A stretch of 64,000 nucleotides of DNA from Hyphomicrobiales bacterium (GCA_900466005.1 UEGQ01000003.1:666832-730831); one strand, 5' to 3'; positions 28,069 through 37,001 are shown, counted from the first letter of the stretch. Numbers and translations are program-made. Notes: a model not told the origin generated them from the letters alone.

Positions 28069-28299
28069 TCAGCGGTTCTGGACGGGAAGGGCGCCTGCCC
28101 GCTTTTCGGCCTCGAACGAGGCGGCGGCATCCACATAGGGTTCCTGACGGGCGACGCTCCAGTAACGCAGCTCGTCGATGAGGATCGGTTTGCCGGTGAC
28201 GGCGCAGACGACGTGGGAGCCGGGGGACAGGATCTGGAAGTCGGCGTCCAGGTACCGGATCTTGGCTTCCCGGTTGCCGCTGCCTTCGAAACGGTTCAT
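28069..28299 (-). CDS. DUF2093 family protein
   Basis: A 76-residue protein typical of Rhizobiales DUF2093: 'AKIRYLDADFQILSPGSHVV', 'CAVTGKPILIDELRYWSVAR' and 'QEPYVDAAAS'. Its function is unknown. The Cys and conserved Trp/Tyr residues suggest a compact fold. It lies 66 bp downstream of mutL on the same strand and is probably co-transcribed with it. Confidence 0.88.
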   Translation of the reverse strand: MNRFEGSGNREAKIRYLDADFQILSPGSHVVCAVTGKPILIDELRYWSVARQEPYVDAAASFEAEKRAGALPVQNR

Positions 28300-28365
28300 G
28301 TCACACTGCTCCTTCGTACGTCATTGCCCTGCCATACTCCGCGACGCGCGGAAATTCCAGAAATA

Positions 28366-30165
28366 TCAGCTGCGGCCGAATAGCCTTTCTATGTCGGAGA
28401 GCTTGAGCTCGACATAGGTCGGTCGGCCGTGGTTGCACTGGCCCGAACCCGGTGTCGCCTCCATCTGGCGCAGCAGCGCGTTCATCTCCTCGACGCGCAG
28501 AACCCGGCCCGACCGCACCGAGCCGTGGCAGGCCATGGTCGCGGCGACGTGTTCCAGCCGCGCGGCGAGCCCGCCGGCCGTGTCCCATTCGGCGATCTCG
28601 TCGGCAAGCTCGCGAACGAGCGCCTGCACATCCATCTCGCCGAGCATCGCCGGCGTCTCGCGCACCGCGACCGCACCGGGACCGAAGCGCTCGACTGAAA
28701 GGCCGAGTTGTTCCAGTGCCTCGGCATGGACCATCAGGCGATCGCAGTCTTCTTCCGGCAGGTCGACGATCTCGGGGATGAGCAGTCCCTGGGACGGCAG
28801 CCGCCGACCGGAAAGCGCCTTGCGCATCTGTTCGAAGACCAGGCGCTCATGGGCGGCATGCTGGTCGACGATGACGAGGCCGTCCTCCGTCTGCGCGACG
28901 ATGTAGTTGGCGTGGACCTGTGCGCGGGCCGCACCGAGCGGATGACTCTCGACCGGGGGAGCGGACGGCGGCACGATAACCGGCGCTTCGGCGCGCGCCG
29001 TCGGCACGGCAACGGCGTCGAATCGTGCCTGTTGCGGTTCGGCGAACCCGAACGGGGCTGCGGCCGGCCGGTAGGGCGACGTTTCAGGGCTCCAGCTGTA
29101 GCCACCGGCGGGGTTCGGTGGACGGAAACCGGGGCGGAAGGCGCGGAGCATGCCGCCGGCGCCCGTGGTGGAGGCGCGGTCGCCCTCGCGCTGCAAGGCC
29201 TCGCGGATCGCGCCGACGATCAGACCGCGCACCAGTCCGGGGTCGCGGAAGCGGACGTCCGATTTGGCAGGGTGGACGTTGACGTCGACGAGGGCCGGGT
29301 CGATGTCGATCGAGAGCACCGCCACCGGATAGCGGCCGTGCGGCACGGTCTCGGCATAGGCACCGCGGATCGCCGAGAGGATCTGCTTGTCCTGCACGGG
29401 GCGGCCGTTGACGAAGGCATACTGATGGGCCGAGTTGCCGCGATTGAAGGTCGGGACGCCGGCAAAACCCGTGAGCCGCACCTCTTCGCGCTCGGCATCG
29501 AGCGAGATCGCATTGTCGCGGAAGTCGCTGCCGAGCACCTGGGCGATGCGGGCGAGGGGATCGCCCGTCGCCGCCGGGAATTCCAGCGTCGAGCGGTCGC
29601 TGCCAGACAGCACGAAGCGGACGTGCGGGAAGGCGATGGCCATCCGCCTGACGACCTCGGTAATGGCAGCCGCCTCGGCCTTTTCCGTCTTCAGGAATTT
29701 CAACCGCGCCGGCGTTGCGAAGAAGAGGTCGCGGACCTCGACCACGGTTCCCGGATTGGCGGCGACCGGGCGGATGGCCGAAACCCTGCCGCCGGCGACG
29801 CTGATCTCCGCGCCTTCCGCAGCGCCGGGCACGCGGCTTGCGATCGATAGCTTTGCGACCGAGCCGATCGAGGGCAGGGCTTCGCCGCGGAAGCCGAGGC
29901 TGCGGATGTCGAAGAGCGATTCGGAAATCTTCGAGGTGCAGTGCCGGCGAATCGCAAGCTCGAGATCGGCGGGATCCATGCCGCCACCATTGTCGGTCAC
30001 GCGCAGCAGGCTCTTGCCGCCGCCGGCGGTGGCCACTTCGATTCGTGTAGCGCCGGCGTCGATCGCATTTTCGATCAGTTCTTTGGCCGCACTTGCGGGG
30101 CGCTCGATGACCTCGCCGGCGGCGATCTGGTTGATGAGCGTTTCGGAGAGCTGCTTGATGGCCAT
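28366..30165 (-). CDS. mutL: DNA mismatch repair protein MutL
   Basis: Couples mismatch recognition by MutS to strand removal. At 599 residues it has the GHKL ATPase N-terminus ('[16 protein letters not shown]', '[10 protein letters not shown]', '[15 protein letters not shown]') and a proline-rich linker (about 330-410). In the C-terminal dimer domain the sequence [12 protein letters not shown] (about residue 435) matches the DQHA-x2-E-x4-E nicking-endonuclease motif, supported by '[10 protein letters not shown]' and 'CNHGRPT'. It is therefore probably a latent endonuclease, as expected in bacteria lacking MutH. The ATG at 30165 faces the PAS/receiver gene across a 315-bp region holding a CtrA-type box. 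Confidence 0.96.
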   Translation of the reverse strand: MAIKQLSETLINQIAAGEVIERPASAAKELIENAIDAGATRIEVATAGGGKSLLRVTDNGGGMDPADLELAIRRHCTSKISESLFDIRSLGFRGEALPSIGSVAKLSIASRVPGAAEGAEISVAGGRVSAIRPVAANPGTVVEVRDLFFATPARLKFLKTEKAEAAAITEVVRRMAIAFPHVRFVLSGSDRSTLEFPAATGDPLARIAQVLGSDFRDNAISLDAEREEVRLTGFAGVPTFNRGNSAHQYAFVNGRPVQDKQILSAIRGAYAETVPHGRYPVAVLSIDIDPALVDVNVHPAKSDVRFRDPGLVRGLIVGAIREALQREGDRASTTGAGGMLRAFRPGFRPPNPAGGYSWSPETSPYRPAAAPFGFAEPQQARFDAVAVPTARAEAPVIVPPSAPPVESHPLGAARAQVHANYIVAQTEDGLVIVDQHAAHERLVFEQMRKALSGRRLPSQGLLIPEIVDLPEEDCDRLMVHAEALEQLGLSVERFGPGAVAVRETPAMLGEMDVQALVRELADEIAEWDTAGGLAARLEHVAATMACHGSVRSGRVLRVEEMNALLRQMEATPGSGQCNHGRPTYVELKLSDIERLFGRS

Positions 30166-30480
30166 TCTGTTCTTTTCCCGGATTCGGACAGGTGAGGAAA
30201 GCCCGAAAATGCCGGAAACGGTGGAAATCCGCCTGCGTTCACGGAAACGTTGCCGCTCACCGTTAAGAGCTCGTTAAGGACCTGCAACTAACGTCGGTTG
30301 TGTCCCGATAGGTTCTTACGGGACGGATGGTTGTTGATGTCGAAGAGGCAGCCGGTGTGGCCGGGCCCAGTCGGAAGCACCCATTCAGGCGCCGCCCCGG
30401 CGCCGCTCGGTTTTTCATGCGGAATGAAAGTGAAGGTTTTTGGATCGGTGCTCAGGCATTCTGTTCCTTGAGGCGGTAAT
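30166..30480. other. 315-bp divergent intergenic region, mutL / PAS-receiver gene
   Basis: No gene is visible. It holds a CtrA-type box (30263-30277) and a GC-rich hairpin near 30388-30404 (ggcgccg/cggcgcc) followed, after a short gap, by TTTTTC at 30411. The hairpin would lie in the 5' part of any plus-strand transcript starting near the CtrA box, so it could be a terminator of a short leader RNA or small RNA. Neither RNA is proven. Confidence 0.4.
30263..30277. promoter_or_regulatory. CtrA-type binding box
   Basis: TTAA (30263-30266), seven bases, TTAA (30274-30277) exactly fits the TTAA-N7-TTAA consensus of the alphaproteobacterial cell-cycle regulator CtrA. It is 98 bp from mutL and 204 bp from the PAS-receiver gene, so either or both could respond. 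Confidence 0.6.
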
Positions 30481-32169
30481 GTGAAGAATTTTCCAGCGGT
30501 GCCCGTCGCGAGCGGGTCGAAGGGGAAGCACGTGACGGGCGAAATGGCAGCGCGGGACGCGCAGTTGCATACGGCCGCGCTCGACGCAGCGTCCGAGGCC
30601 CTTTCTGCCGCGATCATGATCTACGACCGCAACGACGAACTGATCTATGCCAGCCGTCAGCTGGCAGGCTATGTGCCTGTCGCTTCGCATTTTTTCTCTC
30701 CCGGAACACGTCTTCGCGAGTTTCTCGGCGCCGCCTATGATGCGGGCATGCATTGCTGTGCCCCGGCCGGCGGTGCGGCGATCGGCAGCCGCGAAGAGTG
30801 GATCGCCGAGAGCATTGCCGCCCATTGGCGGGAACGGCTCGATTACCAGACGCGCGACGCTCAGCGTGGCTGGACGAAGGTGTCGATGCGTCGTCTTTCT
30901 TCCGGTCACGGCCTCTGTGTCATCACCGATATTTCCGAGCAGAAGAAGCGGGAGGAGCAGTGGCATGCCGATCTCGAACGCGTGCAGCTGACAGAGGAAA
31001 TCCTCGACAACCTGCCGCATCCCGTTTTCGTCCAGGACCGCAGTCTGATGATCGTGGCCGTCAACAAGGCGTTCTGCGCCCTGTTCGGCGCAGGAATCGA
31101 CGTTCTGCTCGGCAGTTCGCTGAACAGCCTTTTCGATAAGGCTCTCGCGGCGAGCCTCGGCGACACCGCGCGCCACGTCCTCGATACCGGCGCACCGTCG
31201 CTCGTGTCGGTGACAGTTCCGCAGCCGTCCGGGCCGGTGGCTCTCGCCGTGCGCAGCCGGCGCGTCGGCAAGCCGGGACGCTATTTCGTTGTCACCAGCC
31301 TCGATCATCCGGCGGACATGACGCTTGCCACGGAGCGAACGGCGGCGGTTGCCCTCGGGGAGGAACAACGGGCCGTTGTCGAGGATGCCGCCGACGGGCA
31401 CGCCCGGGCACTCGATCTATCCGGACGCCGCGTCTTGCTGGTGACTGCCGACAGCGCCTTTGCCGACGCAGCGCTCGAAACGCTGTCGGAACTGCGTCTC
31501 GATGCGTGCTCCGTCCAGAATGCCAGCGAGGAGGAAGCCTTCCTCGATGTCGCCAAATCGGCGGGGGTCGCGATTGATCTCGTCGTCGTCGACACCAACA
31601 TGGACGTGCGGTGCCTCGAACTCGCACATCAACACGGCGTGGAGGCTTTGCCGGTCGACAGCTTTCAGATCAGGAACGAGCTTGCCGCTCTCGCCGCCGA
31701 ACGCCTGAGCCGCAGCCCGTCCGTCGAAGAAGACGACTGGGAGATCACCACCGGCGATGCCGTGCCGATGAGCAGCGATCCACTGGTGCTGGTTGCGGAG
31801 GACAATGCGATCAACCAGATCGTCTTCGCCCAGATACTCGAGGGGCTCGGCTTTCGCTTCACCATCGCGTCGAGCGGCGAGGAGGCCGTCCGCCTCTGGC
31901 AGGATCTCGAACCGCAGATCGTGCTGATGGACGTCACCCTGCCGGGAATTTCAGGATACGACGCCTGCCGGTGCATCCGCGACCTCGATCGCGCATCCGG
32001 ACGGACCACGCCGGTGATCGGGGTCCTCGCCCACGCCTTCGAACGTGACCGCGAAGACTGCCTTTCGGCAGGCATGGACGACATCTTGCAGAAGCCGCTG
32101 AGCTCCGAGGCGATCGAGGCGATCTTCCAGCGGTTCATTCCCGGCTACATCGCGTTTTCGCCGGCCTGA
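30481..32169 (+). CDS. PAS-PAS-receiver protein without a kinase domain
   Basis: A 562-residue signalling protein. Two PAS-like regions (about 30-155, ending in 'VITDISEQKK', and 165-275, with 'EILDNLPHPVFVQDRSLM') are followed by a degenerate receiver-like stretch (about 315-405, 'RRVLLVTADSAFADAALETL', acceptor region lacking normal motifs). A complete receiver domain ends the protein (about 433-555: 'LVAEDNAINQIVFAQIL', phospho-acceptor Asp in 'IVLMDVTLPGISGYDACR', Lys in 'ILQKPL'). No histidine-kinase HATPase domain is present, so another kinase must feed it. The GTG at 30481 is the chosen start. A CtrA-type box lies upstream. Confidence 0.82.
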   Translation: MKNFPAVPVASGSKGKHVTGEMAARDAQLHTAALDAASEALSAAIMIYDRNDELIYASRQLAGYVPVASHFFSPGTRLREFLGAAYDAGMHCCAPAGGAAIGSREEWIAESIAAHWRERLDYQTRDAQRGWTKVSMRRLSSGHGLCVITDISEQKKREEQWHADLERVQLTEEILDNLPHPVFVQDRSLMIVAVNKAFCALFGAGIDVLLGSSLNSLFDKALAASLGDTARHVLDTGAPSLVSVTVPQPSGPVALAVRSRRVGKPGRYFVVTSLDHPADMTLATERTAAVALGEEQRAVVEDAADGHARALDLSGRRVLLVTADSAFADAALETLSELRLDACSVQNASEEEAFLDVAKSAGVAIDLVVVDTNMDVRCLELAHQHGVEALPVDSFQIRNELAALAAERLSRSPSVEEDDWEITTGDAVPMSSDPLVLVAEDNAINQIVFAQILEGLGFRFTIASSGEEAVRLWQDLEPQIVLMDVTLPGISGYDACRCIRDLDRASGRTTPVIGVLAHAFERDREDCLSAGMDDILQKPLSSEAIEAIFQRFIPGYIAFSPA

Positions 32170-32181
32170 ACGACCGTCAAG

Positions 32182-32203
32182 CCCTCCCCAAAGTTGGGGA
32201 GGT
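32182..32203. repeat. short palindromic repeat / hairpin
   Basis: CCTCCCCAA (32183-32191) and TTGGGGAGG (32194-32202) form a perfect 9-bp inverted repeat with a two-base spacer. The same 'ctccccaa' vocabulary occurs in the element at the left edge of the window. It may act as terminator of the PAS-receiver gene. Confidence 0.55.
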
Positions 32204-32295
32204 GGAAGCGCCCAAGATCGCGAAAATGCTATTATTTTTTTAATCATTCGGACACATCCTGACGTTCGAAACAAGAGGTTCTCAGGATATCGTCG

Positions 32296-33690
32296 ATGCC
32301 GCCGGCCGATCCGACATTGCCGCACGTGAGCCAGAACGAGCTTCAGGCAATGGCCTATACCGACCAGCTCACCGGGCTCGGAAACCGCTATCGCCTGCGT
32401 GACAAGGTGCGGATGCTCGCGGCCGAACGCGCCGACGATCCCGCGCCCTTCACCGTCGCGCTCGTCAATCTGGACGGCTTCAAGCCGATCAACGACCTGT
32501 TCGGAACCGTCGCCGGTGACGAGATTCTCTGTCAGGCGGCCCACCGTCTGAAGGCCTGCATTCCTGATGGAGCGACGGTCACCCGGCACGACGGCGACGA
32601 ATTCGCCGTCATCCTGCCGCTGGTCTTCGAGCGGGTCGCCGCCGAACGGGTGGGGCAGATGATCAAGGACGTGCTGTCCGCGCCTTACGATCTCGGCGAC
32701 CGCAACGTCCGGCTCTCGGCCTCCCTCGGCTTTGCCATCTATCCCTTCGCCGGTGCAGATTTCGAGGAGCTGATGAAGAGCGCGGAGACGGCGCTCTACC
32801 GTTCAAAACGGCGGGGCCGCGGCCAGATCACCGTCTATTCGAGTGAGATCGCTCAGGAGATGCGGCGTTCCACCCAACTCGAACAGGCGCTGCGCAACGC
32901 GATCATTTCCGACAATGTCGACGTCCACTTCCAGCCGATCGTCAACCTCGCCGACGGCCGCGTGAAGGGCTTTGAAGCGCTCGCGCGCTGGATCGATCCG
33001 GATCTCGGCTTCGTCTCGCCGGCTGTCTTCGTGCCGCTTGCCGAAGAGCGCGGCTTTATCGACATGCTTTCCGAGACGCTGCTGCGCAAGGCGGCGGAGG
33101 CGACGCTCGCCTGGCCTCGCGACCTCTTCCTTTCCTTCAACCTGTCCTCGGCGCAGTTGATGGACCCGCGCACCACCTACAACACGCTTTCGATTCTCAA
33201 CAGCGTCGGGTTCGATCCGCGCCGGCTGGAGCTGGAGATCACCGAGACGGCCGTGATGACCTCGGCCGACACGGCCGCGCGCATCATCAACGAACTGCGC
33301 GAACTCGGCATTCGGATATCTCTCGATGATTTCGGCACCGGCCAGTCGAGCCTCGGGCGGCTGCGGGATTTCACCTTCGACAAGGTGAAGATCGACCGGG
33401 CCTTCGTCTCGGCGATCATGACGGACCGCACTTCCGAGCATATCATCAAGGCGATCGTCACCATGTGCGAAGGCCTGGATCTCGCCGTCGTGGCAGAGGG
33501 TATCGAGACGGTCGCCGAGGCGAAGAAGCTGCGTGACCTCGGCTGCGGCATGGGGCAGGGCTATCACTTCGGCAAGCCGATGGATCAGACGGCAACCCTG
33601 CGTTACCTCCACGATCATTACCATGAGTTCGCGATGCTCGATCGCGAGCGGCTCGGAGCAACAGGGCCGCGCGTCGACCACGAAGCCTGA
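32296..33690 (+). CDS. GGDEF-EAL protein, probable c-di-GMP phosphodiesterase
   Basis: A 464-residue protein, soluble by sequence. The GGDEF domain (about 15-175) has its active site changed to D-G-D-E-F ('RHDGDEFAVILP'), so cyclase activity is doubtful and it may act as a GTP-sensing regulator. The EAL domain (about 195-440) keeps 'FEALARWIDP', 'EITETAV', 'DDFGTGQSSLGRL', 'DKVKIDRAF' and 'VAEGIETVAE', the residues needed for Mg binding and hydrolysis of c-di-GMP. No sensory domain precedes the GGDEF. It follows the PAS-receiver gene by 126 bp and may be functionally linked, though a hairpin lies between. Confidence 0.9.
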   Translation: MPPADPTLPHVSQNELQAMAYTDQLTGLGNRYRLRDKVRMLAAERADDPAPFTVALVNLDGFKPINDLFGTVAGDEILCQAAHRLKACIPDGATVTRHDGDEFAVILPLVFERVAAERVGQMIKDVLSAPYDLGDRNVRLSASLGFAIYPFAGADFEELMKSAETALYRSKRRGRGQITVYSSEIAQEMRRSTQLEQALRNAIISDNVDVHFQPIVNLADGRVKGFEALARWIDPDLGFVSPAVFVPLAEERGFIDMLSETLLRKAAEATLAWPRDLFLSFNLSSAQLMDPRTTYNTLSILNSVGFDPRRLELEITETAVMTSADTAARIINELRELGIRISLDDFGTGQSSLGRLRDFTFDKVKIDRAFVSAIMTDRTSEHIIKAIVTMCEGLDLAVVAEGIETVAEAKKLRDLGCGMGQGYHFGKPMDQTATLRYLHDHYHEFAMLDRERLGATGPRVDHEA

Positions 33691-33710
33691 CCTCTCCCGC
33701 AGACATGCCG

Positions 33711-33734
33711 AAGGGCGGCGTTGCCGCCGCCCTT
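33711..33734. terminator. bidirectional hairpin between convergent genes
   Basis: A perfect 10-bp stem AAGGGCGGCG (33711-33720) / CGCCGCCCTT (33725-33734) with a TTGC loop between the GGDEF-EAL gene and the PRC-barrel gene. The flanking T/A tracts are weak. Confidence 0.65.
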
Positions 33735-33763
33735 GCGAACCTGACACGTCGCTCGTTCCGGGA

Positions 33764-34348
33764 TCAGTTATTGTCCGTCGACGAGGTAGTCGTGTTGTCG
33801 GTCGGGGTCATCGTGGAGTCGCTCGCCGAATTCTGGTCGTCCAGCGACTGGAACTCCGGCGCCGCCTTCAGGGCTTCCGCCGTTTCCATCGTCGTCAGCT
33901 TGAGGTCGTTGGAGTCGGCCTCACGTGTGATGGTGATCTTGTCCATCGGGACGGCGACATCCTTCTCGCCGATGCCGAGGAAGCCGCCGACACCGACCAC
34001 GGCAGCGACGATGCCGCCCTTTTCTTCGATGATCAGGTCGTTGATGTCACCGATACTATCGTTCTCGGTGTTGTAGATCGGCTGGCCGATGAAGTCGTTG
34101 GCGCTGACCTGCGTTTCGGTCTGCTCGGTCAGGTATTCACCGGTCGTGCCGGTATTGGCCGCGCTGGTGTCCGGCGCCGGCATCGTCTTGGTCGTCGGCT
34201 CGGTGGCTGTACCCGGATCAGCCGGGGTCTGCATGCCCGGCGTTGCCGGGGCGGCCGGCGTCGTCGCATCCTGCGCGAAGGCGAGAGGTGCCATTGCCGA
34301 AGAACCCAGCAGCAGAGCCGCGGCCGCAATGTTCAGGGACTTCTTCAT
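33764..34348 (-). CDS. exported PRC-barrel domain protein
   Basis: A 194-residue protein with a clear signal peptide ('MKKSLNIAAAALLLGSSA', cleavage after 'AFA' near residue 25), a Pro/Thr/Ala-rich linker (26-70) and a PRC-barrel (about 78-160: 'ANDFIGQPIYNTENDSIGDI', 'GGIVAAVVGVGGFLGIGEKD'). The C-terminus is a Ser/Thr/Asp/Asn-rich tail. PRC-barrels bind proteins or ligands, and this rhizobial periplasmic type has no assigned role. ATG 34348 is used because of the signal peptide and the AGGTAGG upstream; the frame extends to 34522. Confidence 0.88.
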   Translation of the reverse strand: MKKSLNIAAAALLLGSSAMAPLAFAQDATTPAAPATPGMQTPADPGTATEPTTKTMPAPDTSAANTGTTGEYLTEQTETQVSANDFIGQPIYNTENDSIGDINDLIIEEKGGIVAAVVGVGGFLGIGEKDVAVPMDKITITREADSNDLKLTTMETAEALKAAPEFQSLDDQNSASDSTMTPTDNTTTSSTDNN

Positions 34349-34485
34349 GTCGAACCTACCTTTCTCACTTGTTGGACTGTGACGCGGTCCCGGTGTCGGT
34401 GCCGCGCCGGTTCGAGTGAAAAATGCATAGGGGAAACAATCGTTCCCGAAAAAGGCGGCAGGATTTCTTTTGCCCGTCAGGGAAC

Positions 34486-34515
34486 AAAAGGCGCCCGCGA
34501 GAGTATGCAGGCGCC
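34486..34515 (-). terminator. terminator of the SMP-30 gene
   Basis: Read leftward, GGCGCC (34510-34515) and GGCGCC (34490-34495) form a self-complementary stem with a 14-nt loop followed by TTTTG. It lies just past the SMP-30 stop. Confidence 0.5.
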
Positions 34516-34528
34516 CCCGCATGTCCCA

Positions 34529-35416
34529 TCAGAGACGGAAGAGCGGCTCGTGACGTCCGGCGACGGTGATGCCCAGGTCGAAGGTCGCGCCGGAGAGCGG
34601 GTCGTCGGCGCGCGCGGCGGCATCCAGTCCTTCGTGGCAGGAGGTGACGAGCAGGCGGTCTGCGGTCTTGCCGAAGAATGCGGGGCAGGTGACCCGCCGC
34701 GTCGGCATTTCATAGCGCGCGAGATGCGTGCCGTCCGGGGCGTAACGGTCGACGCAGGCGCCGTCCCATCTGGCATTCCAGATCGTGCCTTCGCTGTCGC
34801 AGACCGAACCGTCGAAGACGCCGCGCATCGACGTGCCGTCGACCAGCACGCTCGCCGGCCCGACCGGCAGGCCGGTTGCCGGGTCGAGCGGGATACGCAT
34901 CAGGTGGTTCACCTTCGAATCCGTATAGTAGCCGATCGCGCCGTCCGGCGAGAAGCAGATGGCGTTCGGTATGCCGATCCTGTCGATGATCCGGGTGACC
35001 GTCGTGGCGGCGACGTGATAGATCGCTCCGGCCTCGGGCTCGGCCTTCTTGCTCATCGTGCCGATCCAGAGCGCGCCGGACGGATGCACGCGGCCGTCGT
35101 TGGAGCGGTTTCCCGGCTTCTCCGGCTCCAGTTCCGCGTGGCGGGTCAGTGTTCCGGTCGCGACGTCGCGCAGGAACAGCCCTTCATCGGAAGCGATCAG
35201 TTGCCGCTTGTCGTCGATGAGCGCCAGGACGCTGCCCATGAAGGGGAGCGCATGCGAGCGGCGGGTGCCGGTCTCCGGGTCATATTCCCAGAGCCGCTTG
35301 CCGAGAATGTCGAACCACCAGGCGCGCTGCTGCAGGAAGTCCCAGATCGGACCTTCGCCCAGTTCGTGGCACTCGTCGCAGAGGACTTTGCCCTGGAAAG
35401 AGTGTGTGTCCGTCAC
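34529..35416 (-). CDS. SMP-30/gluconolactonase family protein
   Basis: A 295-residue six-bladed beta-propeller lactonase. Characteristic segments: 'ELGEGPIWDFLQQRAWWFDI' with the metal-binding Glu near residue 19, 'NDGRVHPSGALWIGTMSKK' (metal Asn/Asp about 105), 'PNAICFSPDGAIGYYTDSKV' (about 150) and 'DGSVCDSEGTIWNARWDG' with the metal Asp about 200. It probably opens a sugar-acid lactone in a catabolic pathway. No dehydrogenase or dehydratase partner is adjacent, so the sugar is unknown. It starts with GTG at 35416, preceded by GGAGGAAC. Confidence 0.9.
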   Translation of the reverse strand: MTDTHSFQGKVLCDECHELGEGPIWDFLQQRAWWFDILGKRLWEYDPETGTRRSHALPFMGSVLALIDDKRQLIASDEGLFLRDVATGTLTRHAELEPEKPGNRSNDGRVHPSGALWIGTMSKKAEPEAGAIYHVAATTVTRIIDRIGIPNAICFSPDGAIGYYTDSKVNHLMRIPLDPATGLPVGPASVLVDGTSMRGVFDGSVCDSEGTIWNARWDGACVDRYAPDGTHLARYEMPTRRVTCPAFFGKTADRLLVTSCHEGLDAAARADDPLSGATFDLGITVAGRHEPLFRL

Positions 35417-35830
35417 GTTGCTGTTCCTCCGTGTACGCTTGCATGATCGCTCGGGCTTCATGCTTGTTTCGTCATTTTCGAAAACGGTTGCGGCAAAATT
35501 GATCGCCGTGCTGGACTGGCGATGCCTTCTGCGCTTATTGTGCGCGCGGGGGACAGTCAATCGACATCGCAGTGCCCGCCGCGGGAGCGTTCCCGCCATC
35601 CGCCAAATCGTAGTCGCTAAATCTGCATGGCTTTAAAAGGGGTGTAAGGCTGGCCGCGGGGGATCGACGCGTTTCCCAAGGAAAATTCTTGATAAGCGTC
35701 AATATGTTCGGCACTGGGGTGCAGAACCTGGAGTTTCGTGGGGGAGCTCTGAACTCGGATTTTGCCGTGTTTGTGGGGATGAGGATCGGCCGTCGGCCGG
35801 GTCCTTCTATTTCGTGCTCGAAGAAAACAA
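35417..35830. other. 414-bp divergent intergenic region, SMP-30 gene / luxR
   Basis: No gene seen. It should hold the promoters of both flanking genes. A perfect palindrome TTTTCGAAAA lies at 35475-35484, about 60 bp upstream of the SMP-30 start, and might be an operator for that gene. I see no clear promoter for luxR. Confidence 0.4.
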
Positions 35831-36574
35831 ATGATGACGACATTGGAATCCGTTGCGAGAGCGGAAAGGATTGCCGGCTTTGTCAGTGAGCTGACGGGCT
35901 TCAAGGCGCAGTTCGATCTCTTCCGCTTCATGAGACGCCTCACCGAAAGTTACGGTGCGCGGGCCTTCATGGTCATGAACATGCCCGGGGCGACATCGCT
36001 CGATCTCGCCAACAACTCCATTATCACCAACTGGCCGGCCGATCTGATCAATGAATATGATCAGGTTCCGCTCCTTGCGACCAGTCCGATCATGCGGCGG
36101 CTGCGCAATTCGTCGGCTCCTTTTTCTTTCGACATCGACAGTATCGTGCGCGAGCGTGATGCCCGCACGACCAGTCTGGCGAAATCACTCTTCGAACGCT
36201 TCCGGATGATCCGTGGCGCCTATTTTCCGGTGCACGACGCGCAAGGTGCGCGTGGCGCTATCTCCTTCTCGGGAGACCGGGCACCGTTTTCCTTCCTGGA
36301 GATGATGGAGCTCACGTATCTCTCCGTACACGTGTTCAACCGGCTGGCCGAAATACGCGATCTCGACAACCGCGCGACGGGGGCGTTGACCGACCGCGAG
36401 ATCGACTGCCTGAACTGGACGGCAGCCGGCAAGACCAGCGTCGAGATCGCCGAGATTCTCAGTCTCTCCGAGCACACGATCAATCATTACCTGAACCGGG
36501 CGACGAAGAAGCTCGACACCGTGAACCGCACGCAGGCCGTCGCCAAGGCCTTGCGGCTCGGGCTGATCAAATAG
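35831..36574 (+). CDS. LuxR-family transcriptional regulator (solo)
   Basis: A 247-residue regulator with an N-terminal autoinducer-binding-like domain (about 15-165) and a C-terminal GerE helix-turn-helix ('LTDREIDCLNWTAAGKTSVE', 'LSLSEHTINHYLNRATKKL', about 182-235). Judged against TraR, the ligand pocket keeps the Tyr and Pro ('LINEY', 'SPIM'), but the key Asp before the Pro is Ser and the later Trp appears to be Phe. It may therefore not bind acyl-homoserine lactones. No luxI synthase is in the window, so it is a solo. The target genes are unknown. Confidence 0.88.
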   Translation: MMTTLESVARAERIAGFVSELTGFKAQFDLFRFMRRLTESYGARAFMVMNMPGATSLDLANNSIITNWPADLINEYDQVPLLATSPIMRRLRNSSAPFSFDIDSIVRERDARTTSLAKSLFERFRMIRGAYFPVHDAQGARGAISFSGDRAPFSFLEMMELTYLSVHVFNRLAEIRDLDNRATGALTDREIDCLNWTAAGKTSVEIAEILSLSEHTINHYLNRATKKLDTVNRTQAVAKALRLGLIK

Positions 36575-36600
36575 CCGGCGAAGGCTGGCGGTGCCGGTAA

Positions 36601-36617
36601 ATTGTGCAGGGCACAAT
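36601..36617. promoter_or_regulatory. perfect 17-bp dyad after luxR
   Basis: ATTGTGC (36601-36607), AGG, GCACAAT (36611-36617): exact inverted arms 26 bp past the luxR stop with no T-run. It looks like a protein-binding site; the regulator is unknown. Confidence 0.4.
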
Positions 36618-36793
36618 AGTCCGGACGAAAATTTGGGCGCTGCACGCCGGCCTCGGGCACATGAGGCTACCGTGGAGGCCAGAATGCCGCGGTTTCAGGG
36701 GTTCTGCCGCATCTGGCACGCGGTATGCATTCAATCTGGCAGGTCCAGAGGGGACTGACAAAGGCACCCGAGGAGAGGATGCCTTGGAAAGCG

Positions 36794-36855
36794 AAGCCGC
36801 CGGTTCGGGGAAGCAGCGCCGAAGAGAGCGCGCCGAACGTTCCGGCGGCTTTTCC
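36794..36855 (+). terminator. candidate intrinsic terminator
   Basis: AAGCCGCCGG (36794-36803) pairs with CCGGCGGCTT (36842-36851), with further inner pairing TTCGG (36804-36808) / CCGAA (36833-36837), followed by TTCC. It lies 220 bp past luxR, so it could end a longer 3' UTR or a separate small RNA. Confidence 0.5.
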
Positions 36856-37001
36856 GTCTCGACGAGTACGAAACGCCGGTGCCGAATATGTCCGCAGGCC
36901 GCGTCCCGGCGTCGCGGTTTCATCTGATTCCCGCACTTTACGGTTGGCGGCGGGCTGTCGCTCGACTATCTACGCAGGAGGCTAGTTAGAGCGAGGCAGG
37001 C

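Larger units (their letters stand above)
36575..37001. other. 427-bp intergenic region, luxR / mrp
   Basis: No convincing gene; a 107-codon frame here has a composition unlike protein and spans the hairpin. It contains a perfect 7-3-7 dyad just after luxR (36601-36617) and a large GC-rich hairpin with T-tail (36794-36855). The hairpin ends well before mrp, so it may terminate luxR or a small RNA. Confidence 0.45.

Noticed and set aside
28429..29850. Plus-strand frames opposite mutL
   Set aside because: Shadows of mutL, which has all its motifs.
36604..36927. 107-codon plus-strand frame between luxR and mrp
   Set aside because: Arg/Gly/Ser-rich, spans the dyad and the hairpin, no family likeness.
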